From contig CAMEXD010000009.1 in the NCBI GenBank assembly GCA_945947035.1, forward strand, positions 1-51,140: DNA of 51,140 bases, given 5' to 3'. The translations under genes and the position numbers were made by a program. The DNA is from an uncultured Mycoplasma sp. Its GTDB lineage: Bacteria; Bacillota_I; Bacilli_A; RF39; UBA660. The notes beneath the pieces are model-generated. The model had not been told where the DNA came from, searched no databases, and saw only the letters and a list, made by a program, of their open reading frames with translations. Shown piece after piece: positions 26,691 through 35,505 of this stretch; the first letter of the stretch is position 1, and each line of letters begins with the position of its first letter.

Positions 26691-27146
26691 TTACTTTTTT
26701 AGTATAATTTCACTTGATAAAAGTCTTTTTAAAATATGTCTTTTTAATTTATTCGTATTATCTTGAAATAATTCCATTTCAACCATAGTCCAAATTAAAA
26801 CCCAACCACCAATTAGTATTATTTCTTTAAAAATAGTTTCATTAATTAAAGTTGATAAAAAAATAGCAAATATCCCTAATATAAGGTATAAAATTTGAAT
26901 AATATTATTTCTTTCATGTTCTTTAATACTTTTTTGATACTCTAAATTTAAACCTTCCTTTATTAAAGAAACAATATCAATTCCCTTTATTTTAGTATTA
27001 ATAACAATTTTTATTTTTGTTTCATTATTTATATGAATTGAATTATTTATAATGTAATTAATTAACTCTTCCGATACAATATTTTTATTATATTTTTCAT
27101 ATAAATCATTTTCACTTTCTAAATCAACATCTATTATCTTTTCCAT
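26691..27146 (-). CDS. Small membrane protein beside ABC exporter
   Basis: 151 residues with two hydrophobic helices near the middle (IIQILYLILGIFAIFLSTLI and IFKEIILIGGWVLIWTMVEM) and charged ends. No family known to me. It lies 15 bases after the permease gene, so it is probably part of the exporter operon. Confidence 0.55.
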   Translation of the reverse strand: MEKIIDVDLESENDLYEKYNKNIVSEELINYIINNSIHINNETKIKIVINTKIKGIDIVSLIKEGLNLEYQKSIKEHERNNIIQILYLILGIFAIFLSTLINETIFKEIILIGGWVLIWTMVEMELFQDNTNKLKRHILKRLLSSEIILKK

Positions 27147-27161
27147 TTTTATCCTTCCTTT

Positions 27162-28766
27162 TTAAACATTAATTTTTTTATATTCTTTAATGCCAGATTT
27201 ATTTAAAATTGTATATAAAATAATAGAAATAATAAGCATCAAAATAATATGAAATAATAACAATAATTCTATTTTTATATAACTACTTAATAATACTATT
27301 CCTAAAATACTTATTATAAAAATACCCATGCCAATAAATACTGAAATCATTGAACTCATACTTTGTTTAACAACTTCTGTGTCATTAGATGCATTCATTT
27401 TAGGATATTTTAAATTGACAATTAAACCAATACAAGAAGTTAAGAAAACTATTAAAATACTTAAAATAGTAATAAGTAAAATGTATAAAATATTTGGTTT
27501 AATTATAATAAAAAAAACTAAATCAGAAAAAATAATAAATGGTAATTCTATAACAAAACAAGTTAATATCTTTGAATCAAGAATTGTTTTTTCTTTTATT
27601 GGTAAGCTTTTTGTAATATTAATTGTCTTACCTTCAAGAGAAATACTTGATGATGAAATTGATGTCATCAAACCAACAAATAAAATAAAGAAATAAAATA
27701 TTACTGGTAGAGATAAGTCTGTATTTATTCCAGATTCAGATAATATATCATTAAACATACTTGGACCTTTAATGCATAAAAATATTGATGCAATTGCACA
27801 AAGTAAAAGTCCAAATGATGTGTTAAACATATATACTGGAGATGAAAAATATCTTTTTAATTCTTTTCTTGCTAATGACTCAATTGGTTTTCTTTTTACT
27901 ATAAGTTCTTTCTTACTATTTGTTTTTATATGAAAACTGTTTTCACTTGATGATGATATAATTTTAAAATAGTATTTTGATCCTAATAAAACAAATAAAA
28001 TTAAAGGTATCAAATTCACTAAAAGTAATTTTATTAAATCTAACAAGTTAAATTTTGTAATTAAATTAATATATAGTCCAAGAGGATAATAAATGCTAGT
28101 TAATAAATCATTTATATTTGTTGCATTAGAAGCGATATCTTGAAAAAAGTTTTCAAAATTCATACTTAAATAAAATATTCCTAAAAATACAGCACTTGAA
28201 AGTAAAGTTTGAATTATTTTTTTTGCTTTAAATTTAGATGAAACTAGTTTTATTATATAACCTAAAATACTTGATACTACAGTAGGAATAATTGGTATCA
28301 AAAAACTCATAAGAAATGATATTAAATAAAAAGTAATACCTGGTTTTTCAAAATATATAAATACTACAAATTCTGGTAATAAAAACATTAAATTATATAA
28401 ATATTCAAATAAAAGTAATTTAAAGATTCTAACAAATAATATTTGATGTTTTTTTATTGGAAGTGAAAATAGTAATTCGTTATCTTTAGAATCAAATAAA
28501 ATTCCTTGAGATTTATAAATACCTTCAATAAAGGCAATAAAAGTTACAAAAATAATAAATAAACTTAGCATGATATAAGTTAAATGATAATTAGATAATT
28601 CTTTAGCAAACATATAAGCATACGTTCCAACTGCCATACTTACTATTAAAAATAGTATTATAGGAAAGATAAATTTAGTTATTTTGCTAGAATTTTCCTT
28701 TGCTTTATATTTAAACATATTCATGTCTTGACTAAGAGCAGCTTTTAATAAAGAGATTGTTTTCAT
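27162..28766 (-). CDS. ABC exporter permease
   Basis: 534 residues with about 12 membrane helices, of the ABC_export/ABC-2 type. SPVYMFNTSFGLLLCAIASI lies in the middle of the chain. It forms the membrane part of the transporter with the ATPase two bases upstream. Substrate unknown; in Firmicutes such pairs export lipids, peptides or antibiotics. Confidence 0.75.
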   Translation of the reverse strand: MKTISLLKAALSQDMNMFKYKAKENSSKITKFIFPIILFLIVSMAVGTYAYMFAKELSNYHLTYIMLSLFIIFVTFIAFIEGIYKSQGILFDSKDNELLFSLPIKKHQILFVRIFKLLLFEYLYNLMFLLPEFVVFIYFEKPGITFYLISFLMSFLIPIIPTVVSSILGYIIKLVSSKFKAKKIIQTLLSSAVFLGIFYLSMNFENFFQDIASNATNINDLLTSIYYPLGLYINLITKFNLLDLIKLLLVNLIPLILFVLLGSKYYFKIISSSSENSFHIKTNSKKELIVKRKPIESLARKELKRYFSSPVYMFNTSFGLLLCAIASIFLCIKGPSMFNDILSESGINTDLSLPVIFYFFILFVGLMTSISSSSISLEGKTINITKSLPIKEKTILDSKILTCFVIELPFIIFSDLVFFIIIKPNILYILLITILSILIVFLTSCIGLIVNLKYPKMNASNDTEVVKQSMSSMISVFIGMGIFIISILGIVLLSSYIKIELLLLFHIILMLIISIILYTILNKSGIKEYKKINV

Positions 28767-28768
28767 TG

Positions 28769-29473
28769 TTATTCTCCAAGCTCTAGGAAAGCATTTTCAA
28801 GGGAAGTATCGCCTTTTATTTCATTCATGCTTCCTACTTTTACAATATTTCCATTTTTTATGATTGCAACTCTATCACATAATTTTTCAGCAACATCTAA
28901 AATATGAGTTGAGAAAAAAATTGTTTTTCCTTCTTTTGTCATTTGTTTCATTATCTGTTTAATATCAAATACAGCTTTAGGATCCAAGCCAACAAAAGGT
29001 TCATCCATGATTAATACTTTAGGATTGTGAGATAAAGCTGCAATTAAAGCTACTTTTTGTTTCATACCATGAGAAAATGAAGAAATATCAGCTTTTAGTT
29101 TATCTTCTATTTCAAACATTTTAGCATATTTTAAAATATTTTCTTTTCTTAATTCATATGAAGTATCATACATATCACAAATAAAATTTATAAAATCAAT
29201 CGCAGTCATATTTTCATAAAGATCTGGATTATCAGCAACATATGCCATTTCTTTTTTACAATCAATTGGATCTTCTTTTATTGATTTTTTGTTTATTAAA
29301 ATATCACCAGCATCAAAATCCAAGATTCCAACTAAAGATTTAATCATTGTAGTTTTACCTGCGCCATTGTGTCCAATAAAAGCAAAGATTTCTCCATCTT
29401 TTACATCAAAGCTTACATTATTTAAAGCTTTTTTAGTTCCATTATAAGTTTTACTTACATTTTTTATTTCAAT
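28769..29473 (-). CDS. ABC exporter ATPase with non-canonical start
   Basis: About 235 residues. The real N terminus lies before the first ATG: TIEIKNVSKTYNGTKKALNN, then VSFDVKDGEIFAFIGHNGAG with the Walker A motif and KTTMIKSLVG. Signature SFSHGMKQKVALIAAL, Walker B VLIMDEPFVGLDPKA and H-loop STHILDVAEKLC follow. No ATG, GTG or TTG exists in frame between an upstream stop and the P-loop. GGAGG (29487-29483) lies 9 bases before an ATT (29473) and 6 before an ACG (29476), so one of these probably starts translation. The next ATG (29347) would remove the P-loop. Confidence 0.78.
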   Translation of the reverse strand: MEIKNVSKTYNGTKKALNNVSFDVKDGEIFAFIGHNGAGKTTMIKSLVGILDFDAGDILINKKSIKEDPIDCKKEMAYVADNPDLYENMTAIDFINFICDMYDTSYELRKENILKYAKMFEIEDKLKADISSFSHGMKQKVALIAALSHNPKVLIMDEPFVGLDPKAVFDIKQIMKQMTKEGKTIFFSTHILDVAEKLCDRVAIIKNGNIVKVGSMNEIKGDTSLENAFLELGE

Positions 29474-29694
29474 CGTACTTTTCCTCCATTTTTACTATTA
29501 ACTAGCTAACTTATTAATGTTAAATTTCTTCTTTATTATAACACTTATAGTAGTAAGTAGTAAATTATTAAATGTTATGTATAAAATTTTTTATATTTTT
29601 ATTATTTTTATTATCTAATCTTCAAAATACATTATAGTGTATTTCTTATTCATATAGAAAACTATTGTATGAAAAGTTTTTTTAATTTATTAAA

Positions 29695-29726
29695 CAAAAA
29701 AACTAGAATATTAAAAAAATTCTAGT
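29695..29726 (-). terminator. Minus-strand terminator at left edge of array
   Basis: ACTAGAAT (29702-29709) pairs with ATTCTAGT (29719-29726); the minus strand ends with TTTTTTT. It stops transcription from the array side. Confidence 0.6.
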
Positions 29727-29796
29727 GTGATTTTAACATTTTATGTTTACTTAAAAGTATACATAAAGATTGCTTACAATGAGAGTTTTTGTTCTC

Positions 29797-29806
29797 TTCA
29801 GGGGGC
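29797..29806 (+). repeat. Core site 1 (TTCAGGGGGC)
   Basis: Ten bases identical to core sites 2 and 3 and unlike the AT-rich surroundings. Preceded by a weak GAGA...TCTC hairpin. Proposed left attachment site of the element array. Confidence 0.55.
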
Positions 29807-29946
29807 CTAAAATTACAATTCAGTTTTATTTTATTACAATCAGTTCGTAATATTCTGCATTATAGTTGGAATATTTTGCAATAAAACAATAAATTGAAGA
29901 GAGCATTACCGATGATTTCGTGATAATTATCAATAAACATATATAA

Positions 29947-29977
29947 TTTGTATCTAAAGTATCTAATTTGTATTTAA
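29947..29977 (+). repeat. GTATCTAATT repeats, left arm
   Basis: TTTGTATCTAAAGTATCTAA and then TTTGTATTTAA: three copies of a TGTATCTAA-like unit about 140 bases inside core site 1. The same unit is repeated near the other end of the cassette at 33157. Proposed arm-type recombinase sites. Confidence 0.5.
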
Positions 29978-30070
29978 CTAAATTCATTATTTCGAGTATT
30001 TATAAGACTTTAACAATAGTTTTTACTCTCTTCAGTGAGAAGTTAAAAAAAGAACACAATTATATGTGCT

Positions 30071-32986
30071 CTATTCAGCAGTTATTAAATATTTCATTAT
30101 TATATTTGAGATTTCTTTTCTTTTTTTCTTATCTGCGATGCTATTCATAATTTTGTCACATTCAAAAATTATTTTTTCTTGTAATGCTTTTTCAATATTA
30201 GGAACACTTAAAGTTTTAATCTTTGTGCCATTTATTCCACCTTGGCCTCCCCTAGTTTTCAAAGGTTCCATCATCAATTGACCTTGCTCAGAATATAAGT
30301 AGTAAAATAAAAATTTAGAATTAATCAAATTATTAGTTCTTAAAATAAACACATGTTCATTAACTACCATTGTATCATTAACATGATCTATATAAATGAC
30401 TTTACCAGTTTTTGCACCATCTTTGCAAACAAGAACATCATCTTCTTTAACAATAGCATTCTTATTAATTTTTTCTTCAAAAAATATTTCTGGTATATAT
30501 TCAGGTTTTTCAAGATTTAGTTTACCAAAATCATCTAGATGACCACCGCCTAAGCTTAATATACCATCTTCTATTCTTCCAACTCCTCCAGCTGGTCTTT
30601 TGGCAGAGATAGGATCTTCACATAGAATTTTTTCCAAAGGCAAAGTTTGACAATTAAAAACAGGTAACTCATAATTTAGAGTTTCAATGTTAATTGAATA
30701 ATCATCCTCGTTTATACATTCCTCATAAGAATTTAATCTTATGAAATCACCTATATAATTCTTTGCATCTTTTAATTTACCATTTTCAAATAAATTTATT
30801 ATTTCGTTCGGATTTAGAAACATATTTTTAATATAGTAATTTAATTTAGTATTATCATTTTCGTTTACTTCATCATGGAAAATACCAGTGTCATATATTT
30901 TTAATCCTTCGCTACCTTTTCTATTAGAAAATTCATAACCTAATAATTTTCTTTCTAGTTTTTTATCATTTTGATGGTCTAAATTACAACATATAAAATT
31001 ATCTATTTGTTCAGTTGCATTTTTCTTTTTAAGAAATAAAATTACTGTTTTCATTTCTGTTGCCATAAATGCCTCAGTACCTAATTTTACAATAGATAAT
31101 AAAGACATTTTATTTAAGAGCATTTTTCTTGCTTCAACATAAACTTTTAATGGCGATGTTAAAAATGAATAAGGTAATATTAAAGCAGCTACACCGTTAT
31201 CGTTTAGTAATTGTATTGTTCTTTCAATAAATAAACATTCTATTTCTTTTGATGTATCATTTACATATTTTTTTAATTCAAAATTTCCTTCTAATTCTTT
31301 ACAAGCATTAACAAAACCATCTACGGCATATGGAGGATTGGCAATAACTAAATCAAATTGATTATTATTTTTTCCATTTTTAATATTTAGTTTTCCTTTA
31401 TACTTTTTGTTTTTAAAGTCAGCTAATCCATCAGCACATATAATATTTGCTATTCCATCGCCATTTAGAAAGCAAGCAATTTTAGTAGTCTTAGATAATC
31501 TATAATCTTTTTCAATACCATATATAAATTCACCGGCCCATCTATATCCATTAACCCATGAATTATAATTTTCAAGTTGCTTACTATTTAAGAAGTTTCC
31601 ATCAATTTTTTTTAATATATTATCTGCATACATCATTACTTCAGTTAAAAAATGTCCACTACCACATGCATAATCTATTGTATAAGGCATAAAATTTGGT
31701 TCACGACTTGTAAGCTTATTTTTTATAATATTTTCAATTGGTAAAGATTTTACAATGAATTCTGTAATTGGGGTTGGAGTAAAAAATTGACCTTCTTCTT
31801 GTTTAATCCCAATATTTAATAATTTTTCAAAAAAGTCTCCCAAAAATTGTTGCTTTCCATTATATTTAAGTTGTTTATCTTCTAATAATTTTACTATTTC
31901 TTTAACTACTTCACTGTTCTCTAAAAAAGTATTTTTATCAAAAACATCAATGAATGCAAACTCATTATTTTTATACAGACGCATTTCTATAAATATTTGT
32001 TTTAGTAAATCATATTTATCTGATAATGCTAACGAATTTATTTCATCTATAGAATGATCTGTAATTTCTAAGTCTAAGTAATTCTTTAATCCTTTTTTAT
32101 AAAGATCATTTAATCTTAATAATACTGTTTCAGGTGTTTCGCCTTTTTTCCATTGAAAATCCATTTCTTCATTTAACAATTTTTCGTCTTCATCAACTAT
32201 TTTACACAAAAATAAATTAAAAATTTTATTATAAGCATTATTTTTATCTGATATGGTATGTCTTCTAATAATTTCTGCGAATTGATTATATAAAGAACCT
32301 TCATAATTTTTTTTATCATTATTAACATCATGAAATGAAATAGGTCTTAATTCACTTTTAATAATTCCTTTGAATTCAACACCATATGCAGGAATATCAT
32401 TTTCAAAAAAACCTTTATTTTCAAAAGTTTTATCCCACTTTTCAAATAATTCATCACGATTATCATAATTATATTTTGTTAGATCAATTATTTTATAATC
32501 AAAATCAATTTCATTTGTTGAATCATTTAGTTCAGAGGTATACAACATAATATAAGACAAATTATTGTCTTGAACAGCATATCTAAATATTTGTTTCCCT
32601 TCTGATTGCGCCTTTGAAATAGCTTTCTTAAATTCTGTACCAAATGTTTTACATTCTATAATAGTAAATGCTTTTTTATCATTATTATATATTAAAATAT
32701 CTATATAATCTTTTGCATCTCCACAATCTTTTTCAAGTTCAATATTTTCACATTTATATCCTTTATCTAATAATCTAATTACACATTCTAAAACGACAAA
32801 GTTTTCCAATTTTACAAAATTAGTAATGGTATTGCGTCCTATTTTTATAGCTTTATCATATTCTATTTTTTTATTTACTATATCAACTTTTATTTCATTC
32901 AAATTGTAATTTTTTATCCATATATTATTATCAAAAGATTTAAAATTTAATTTTTGTAATAATTTTACTATTTTTTCTTCTTTCAT
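30071..32986 (-). CDS. Type IIG restriction-modification enzyme (nuclease-methylase-TRD fusion)
   Basis: 971 residues from ATG 32986 (AGGTGG upstream). The N-terminal 130 hold a PD-(D/E)xK nuclease: YIDILIYNNDKKAFTIIECK. A helical linker follows, then an N6-adenine methylase: motif I DYACGSGHFLTEV near residue 415 and motif IV NPPYAVDGF. The C-terminal 200 residues are a type I S-like target recognition domain (DDVLVCKDGAKTGKVIYIDH, then TRGGQGGINGTKIKTLSVPN). One chain thus recognises, methylates and cuts DNA. It is the only gene between core sites 1 and 2. Confidence 0.85.
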   Translation of the reverse strand: MKEEKIVKLLQKLNFKSFDNNIWIKNYNLNEIKVDIVNKKIEYDKAIKIGRNTITNFVKLENFVVLECVIRLLDKGYKCENIELEKDCGDAKDYIDILIYNNDKKAFTIIECKTFGTEFKKAISKAQSEGKQIFRYAVQDNNLSYIMLYTSELNDSTNEIDFDYKIIDLTKYNYDNRDELFEKWDKTFENKGFFENDIPAYGVEFKGIIKSELRPISFHDVNNDKKNYEGSLYNQFAEIIRRHTISDKNNAYNKIFNLFLCKIVDEDEKLLNEEMDFQWKKGETPETVLLRLNDLYKKGLKNYLDLEITDHSIDEINSLALSDKYDLLKQIFIEMRLYKNNEFAFIDVFDKNTFLENSEVVKEIVKLLEDKQLKYNGKQQFLGDFFEKLLNIGIKQEEGQFFTPTPITEFIVKSLPIENIIKNKLTSREPNFMPYTIDYACGSGHFLTEVMMYADNILKKIDGNFLNSKQLENYNSWVNGYRWAGEFIYGIEKDYRLSKTTKIACFLNGDGIANIICADGLADFKNKKYKGKLNIKNGKNNNQFDLVIANPPYAVDGFVNACKELEGNFELKKYVNDTSKEIECLFIERTIQLLNDNGVAALILPYSFLTSPLKVYVEARKMLLNKMSLLSIVKLGTEAFMATEMKTVILFLKKKNATEQIDNFICCNLDHQNDKKLERKLLGYEFSNRKGSEGLKIYDTGIFHDEVNENDNTKLNYYIKNMFLNPNEIINLFENGKLKDAKNYIGDFIRLNSYEECINEDDYSINIETLNYELPVFNCQTLPLEKILCEDPISAKRPAGGVGRIEDGILSLGGGHLDDFGKLNLEKPEYIPEIFFEEKINKNAIVKEDDVLVCKDGAKTGKVIYIDHVNDTMVVNEHVFILRTNNLINSKFLFYYLYSEQGQLMMEPLKTRGGQGGINGTKIKTLSVPNIEKALQEKIIFECDKIMNSIADKKKRKEISNIIMKYLITAE

Positions 32987-33156
32987 AATACCACCTATTA
33001 TCATTATACACTAGTTCAAAAAAAATCACAAGCTGTGATTAAAATTTAATTTTTAAAAAAATTATAAGTGTCAATTTTGCAAAGTATCCACAACCACCTC
33101 AAGAGAGCAAAACTACAATAAATGCAGATAAAATAAGGGTTTTCATCAATTTTGAA

Positions 33157-33200
33157 TTTGTATCCAGTGTATCTAATTCGTATCTAATTTGTATCTAATG
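33157..33200 (+). repeat. GTATCTAATT repeats, right arm of restriction cassette
   Basis: Four tandem copies of a TGTATCTAATT-like unit, with the same consensus as at 29947. They lie about 85 bases before core site 2. Confidence 0.55.
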
Positions 33201-33262
33201 CAATACAGTTGTAAGTAGCAAATCTTCGCAAACCCTTGTAAATACTGAGTAAAATAAAAAAT

Positions 33263-33294
33263 GCTAGGTCTCTCGACCTAGCTTCAGGGGGCAA
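33263..33294 (+). repeat. Core site 2 with adjacent hairpin
   Basis: GCTAGGTC, TCTC, GACCTAGC (33263-33282) is a perfect 8-bp stem. It is followed at once by TTCAGGGGGCAA (33283-33294), which recurs exactly at 41315. Confidence 0.65.
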
Positions 33295-33407
33295 AAATAT
33301 GTTGCAAATAAAATTAATTATTGCTAGTTAATTTCCTTATATTTCAAGCAATTTTAAATTAAATCTAATTATTAAAAGTTATATATTTTTAATCAATATT
33401 ACGAATT

Positions 33408-33430
33408 GAGTACCTAAATGGGTACCTAAA
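33408..33430 (+). repeat. GGGTACCTAAA arm repeats, left
   Basis: Two copies, GAGTACCTAAA and GGGTACCTAAA. The same pair occurs at 41231 beside the integrase gene, so these are likely arm sites of that integrase. Confidence 0.6.
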
Positions 33431-33478
33431 ATTGTTAATACTATTATTAATTCTTCATATAAATGAAAGGATAATATT

Positions 33479-33841
33479 ATGAATATAACTTATACAAAAT
33501 GTGGGGATTATTTATTACCAAATTTAACACTACCTGAAAAAGAAAACAAACAATTAAATAAATATGGATTATTAAGATTAGAATATTTAAAAAATAACAA
33601 AAAAGCATTATATCAAGAATTATTAATGAAAGATAAATTAAATAAACATCTTTTTTCAGTAAGTATAAATGCTGAAAATAAAGTAAATCATATAATTAAT
33701 GAATTAATAAAATCTGATACTTCTATTACAGAAAAACTAAAACTTGAAAATCAATTATTATGGGTTCAAAAAATGAATAATTATAAAAACATTGCTGAAG
33801 AAGTGATTTTAAAAGAAATTATTTATGGAGATGAACTATGA
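33479..33841 (+). CDS. TnpV family transposon-encoded protein
   Basis: 120 residues. ITYTKCGDYLLPNLTLPEKE, then YGLLRLEYLKNNKKALYQEL and LLWVQKMNNYKNIAEEVILK, match the TnpV family (PF14198), small proteins common in Firmicute integrative elements with no proven role. AAAGGA precedes the ATG. The TGA stop overlaps the next ATG. It marks the left end of the middle element. Confidence 0.85.
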   Translation: MNITYTKCGDYLLPNLTLPEKENKQLNKYGLLRLEYLKNNKKALYQELLMKDKLNKHLFSVSINAENKVNHIINELIKSDTSITEKLKLENQLLWVQKMNNYKNIAEEVILKEIIYGDEL

Positions 33842-34149
33842 TTAAGGGTAAAGAAGATATTACAAATAAAGAATTTGAAGAAATATTATTACCATTCTAC
33901 AACAATTATAATGAATATCTTATTAAGTTTGTAATACCAGATGCTGTAGCATTTTATTTAGCAAATGGATATAGTAGAAACTGTTTATCAGATTGTCCAC
34001 TAATCAATCATGCTAATTCAGCATTAGATATATTTAATGTTAGATGTAATGTTGATGAGTTAATTCCACAAATAAAATTAATATTAAGAATAAAATATAA
34101 TCTTAAAATTGTAAAAAATAATCCATTAAAATTGATTAAATTTGAATAA
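33838..34149 (+). CDS. Conserved element protein, paralogue of 41473 gene
   Basis: 103 residues. NKEFEEILLPFYNNYNEYLI, then AVAFYLANGYSRNCL, and ...LILRIKYNLKIVKNN near the end. The same layout is in the protein at 41473 (DEEFLNIIIPFDKKMDKYLI, AHYLAVGYE, LKDKYKLKIV). Both lie just inside a core site, so this gene marks the left end of each element. No family name is known to me. Coupled to tnpV by a 4-base overlap. Confidence 0.7.
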   Translation: MIKGKEDITNKEFEEILLPFYNNYNEYLIKFVIPDAVAFYLANGYSRNCLSDCPLINHANSALDIFNVRCNVDELIPQIKLILRIKYNLKIVKNNPLKLIKFE

Positions 34150-34153
34150 AAAA

Positions 34154-34186
34154 ACACTATCTAATCACTAGATAGTGTCATTTTTT
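34154..34186 (+). terminator. Terminator of the tnpV unit
   Basis: ACACTATCTA (34154-34163), loop ATCAC, TAGATAGTGT (34169-34178), then CATTTTTT. Confidence 0.85.
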
Positions 34187-34203
34187 AGTTTTAGGAGTAA
34201 TTT

Positions 34204-34272
34204 ATTTGTCTAGCCAGCACTGAATTTGTACTCCTGTACAAAATTCGTATATGGGAATAATCCCAAACCCTT
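34204..34272 (+). repeat. Inverted repeat, left copy, with hairpins
   Basis: A 24-base stretch beginning TGTCTAGCCAGC (34207-34230) is identical, inverted, to 37992-38015. Beyond it GAATTTGTAC/GTACAAAATTC forms a hairpin, and GGGAATAATCCC plus AACCC follow, also found in the right copy with changes. The two copies point inward around the three-gene cargo. Confidence 0.75.
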
Positions 34273-34285
34273 AATATTTTAAATT

Positions 34286-35395
34286 TTAATTTTCTTTTAA
34301 GTAGTTTATTATAGATGGTTTTTCTAACCAACATTTAATAGTAGCTCTTACTGCAAGAAAACTTATACTATCAGCAACATTTAATGCTTTATCTTTTCTT
34401 GTATTGTATTTTTCATCTTTACAACTATTTATAAGTTCATTAATATACTTATTTTTTTTGCAGTATGTATCAACTATATTTAAAATTTTTTCTTGATTTC
34501 CATGAACAATAGAAGATCTTATGTCATAAGCATATTCTAAACAATCTTTTGTAAATTTATTAGTTTGTTTAGTGTTTTTATTGTAATTTTTATCTATGTA
34601 CGAATTTAATAATATTCCAGCTTTTAAAACGAAATTTCGCTTAATTTCTCTATCTTCACTTATTAAAATACTTTCAATAATTGTAACATTATTAATTATA
34701 CTATTTTGTATTAAATTATGTTTTGAATAAATCATATCTATTGCAGTAAAAAATCTTCTAATTTCATTTTTATCTAGTTGTTCAAAAAAAGTTTTAAGCT
34801 GTAGTAAGTAATCTTCCGATAACTCTACATTTTTTCGCATTCCATCTTTTGATTTATAGGATACTAACAGGTCAAGTATTAAATTAATAAAATAGTCCTT
34901 TTCTTTTATATTTAAGATATTATTTGACAAAATGTATTCATAATCAGATCTTACTTTATAATTAAACTCGATGTTTTTACTATATATTCCATATAAACTT
35001 AATATATTAGAAATCATCTTATTAATTGACTCCTTATTAATATATTCCTCTATTATTTTTAAATCGTATGAAATAATAATCGTTCTATCAAGCATTTTGT
35101 CTATTTTTGTTTTAGAATTTATACTAAATCCTTTTTTTATAAGCATAAAACAAAAAACAATAATACCTCTAGTAACTTCATCGTATGACAATAAATTCAT
35201 ACTTAATTTTAAATCTTCATCTTCCTTATAAGTTTTTACTGCTTGATCAATAACTTTTTTATTTTTTTTATATACATTATCAATTTGTTCTTTAATTATA
35301 TTTTTTTCACCCTGCGTTAATTTTCTGAATGTTAAACCTATTTTTTTAATTCTTATTGTTTTTTTTAATTCAAAATTTACTATAATATTAAACAC
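34286..35395 (-). CDS. HEPN-like (Apea-type) hypothetical protein
   Basis: 369 residues, mostly helical, starting at GTG 35395 after GGTGATGAA. Near residue 293 it has YAYDIRSSIVHGNQEKI, an R-x4-H motif as in Apea-like HEPN domains, where it forms an RNA-cutting active site. The N-terminal two thirds have no motif I know. HEPN proteins are common toxic effectors in abortive-infection systems. It is the last of three cargo genes on the minus strand; 110 bases separate it from the TPR gene. HEPN assignment rests on one motif plus helical content, so it is provisional. Confidence 0.55.
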   Translation of the reverse strand: MFNIIVNFELKKTIRIKKIGLTFRKLTQGEKNIIKEQIDNVYKKNKKVIDQAVKTYKEDEDLKLSMNLLSYDEVTRGIIVFCFMLIKKGFSINSKTKIDKMLDRTIIISYDLKIIEEYINKESINKMISNILSLYGIYSKNIEFNYKVRSDYEYILSNNILNIKEKDYFINLILDLLVSYKSKDGMRKNVELSEDYLLQLKTFFEQLDKNEIRRFFTAIDMIYSKHNLIQNSIINNVTIIESILISEDREIKRNFVLKAGILLNSYIDKNYNKNTKQTNKFTKDCLEYAYDIRSSIVHGNQEKILNIVDTYCKKNKYINELINSCKDEKYNTRKDKALNVADSISFLAVRATIKCWLEKPSIINYLKEN

Positions 35396-35505
35396 ATTTC
35401 ATCACCAATCGCTTCTATTGTTTCTTTATATTCTTCATATATTTTATTCAAACTCTTTGTCTTGCTAACTCACCACAATTTAATCCGACATTATATTATT
35501 CCGCA

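Larger units (their letters stand above)
29474..30070. other. Non-coding junction between chromosome and element array
   Basis: About 600 bases without a gene. In order: promoter-like TATAAT of the ABC exporter (minus, near 29538), a minus-strand terminator, the core TTCAGGGGGC at 29797, and repeats of GTATCTAATT near 29947. CTCTCTTCA occurs at 29793, 30006 and, inverted, 29893, suggesting recombinase binding sites. Confidence 0.5.
32987..33478. other. Non-coding region around core site 2
   Basis: About 490 bases without a gene, holding GTATCTAATT repeats (33157-33200), a perfect hairpin and core site 2 (33263-33294), and GGGTACCTAAA repeats (33408-33430). It is the right end of the restriction cassette joined to the left end of the next element. 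Confidence 0.6.

Noticed and set aside
29968-30281. Short plus-strand frames at 29968-30281
   Set aside because: They overlap the 3' end of the type IIG gene and the repeat region, are hydrophobic AT-rich noise and lack ribosome sites.
33283-33330. A tiny frame after core site 2 (ATG at 33299), using GGGGG as a ribosome site
   Set aside because: Ten codons, not conserved at core site 3, where another frame of six codons follows. The G run is shared because it is the core, not because of translation.
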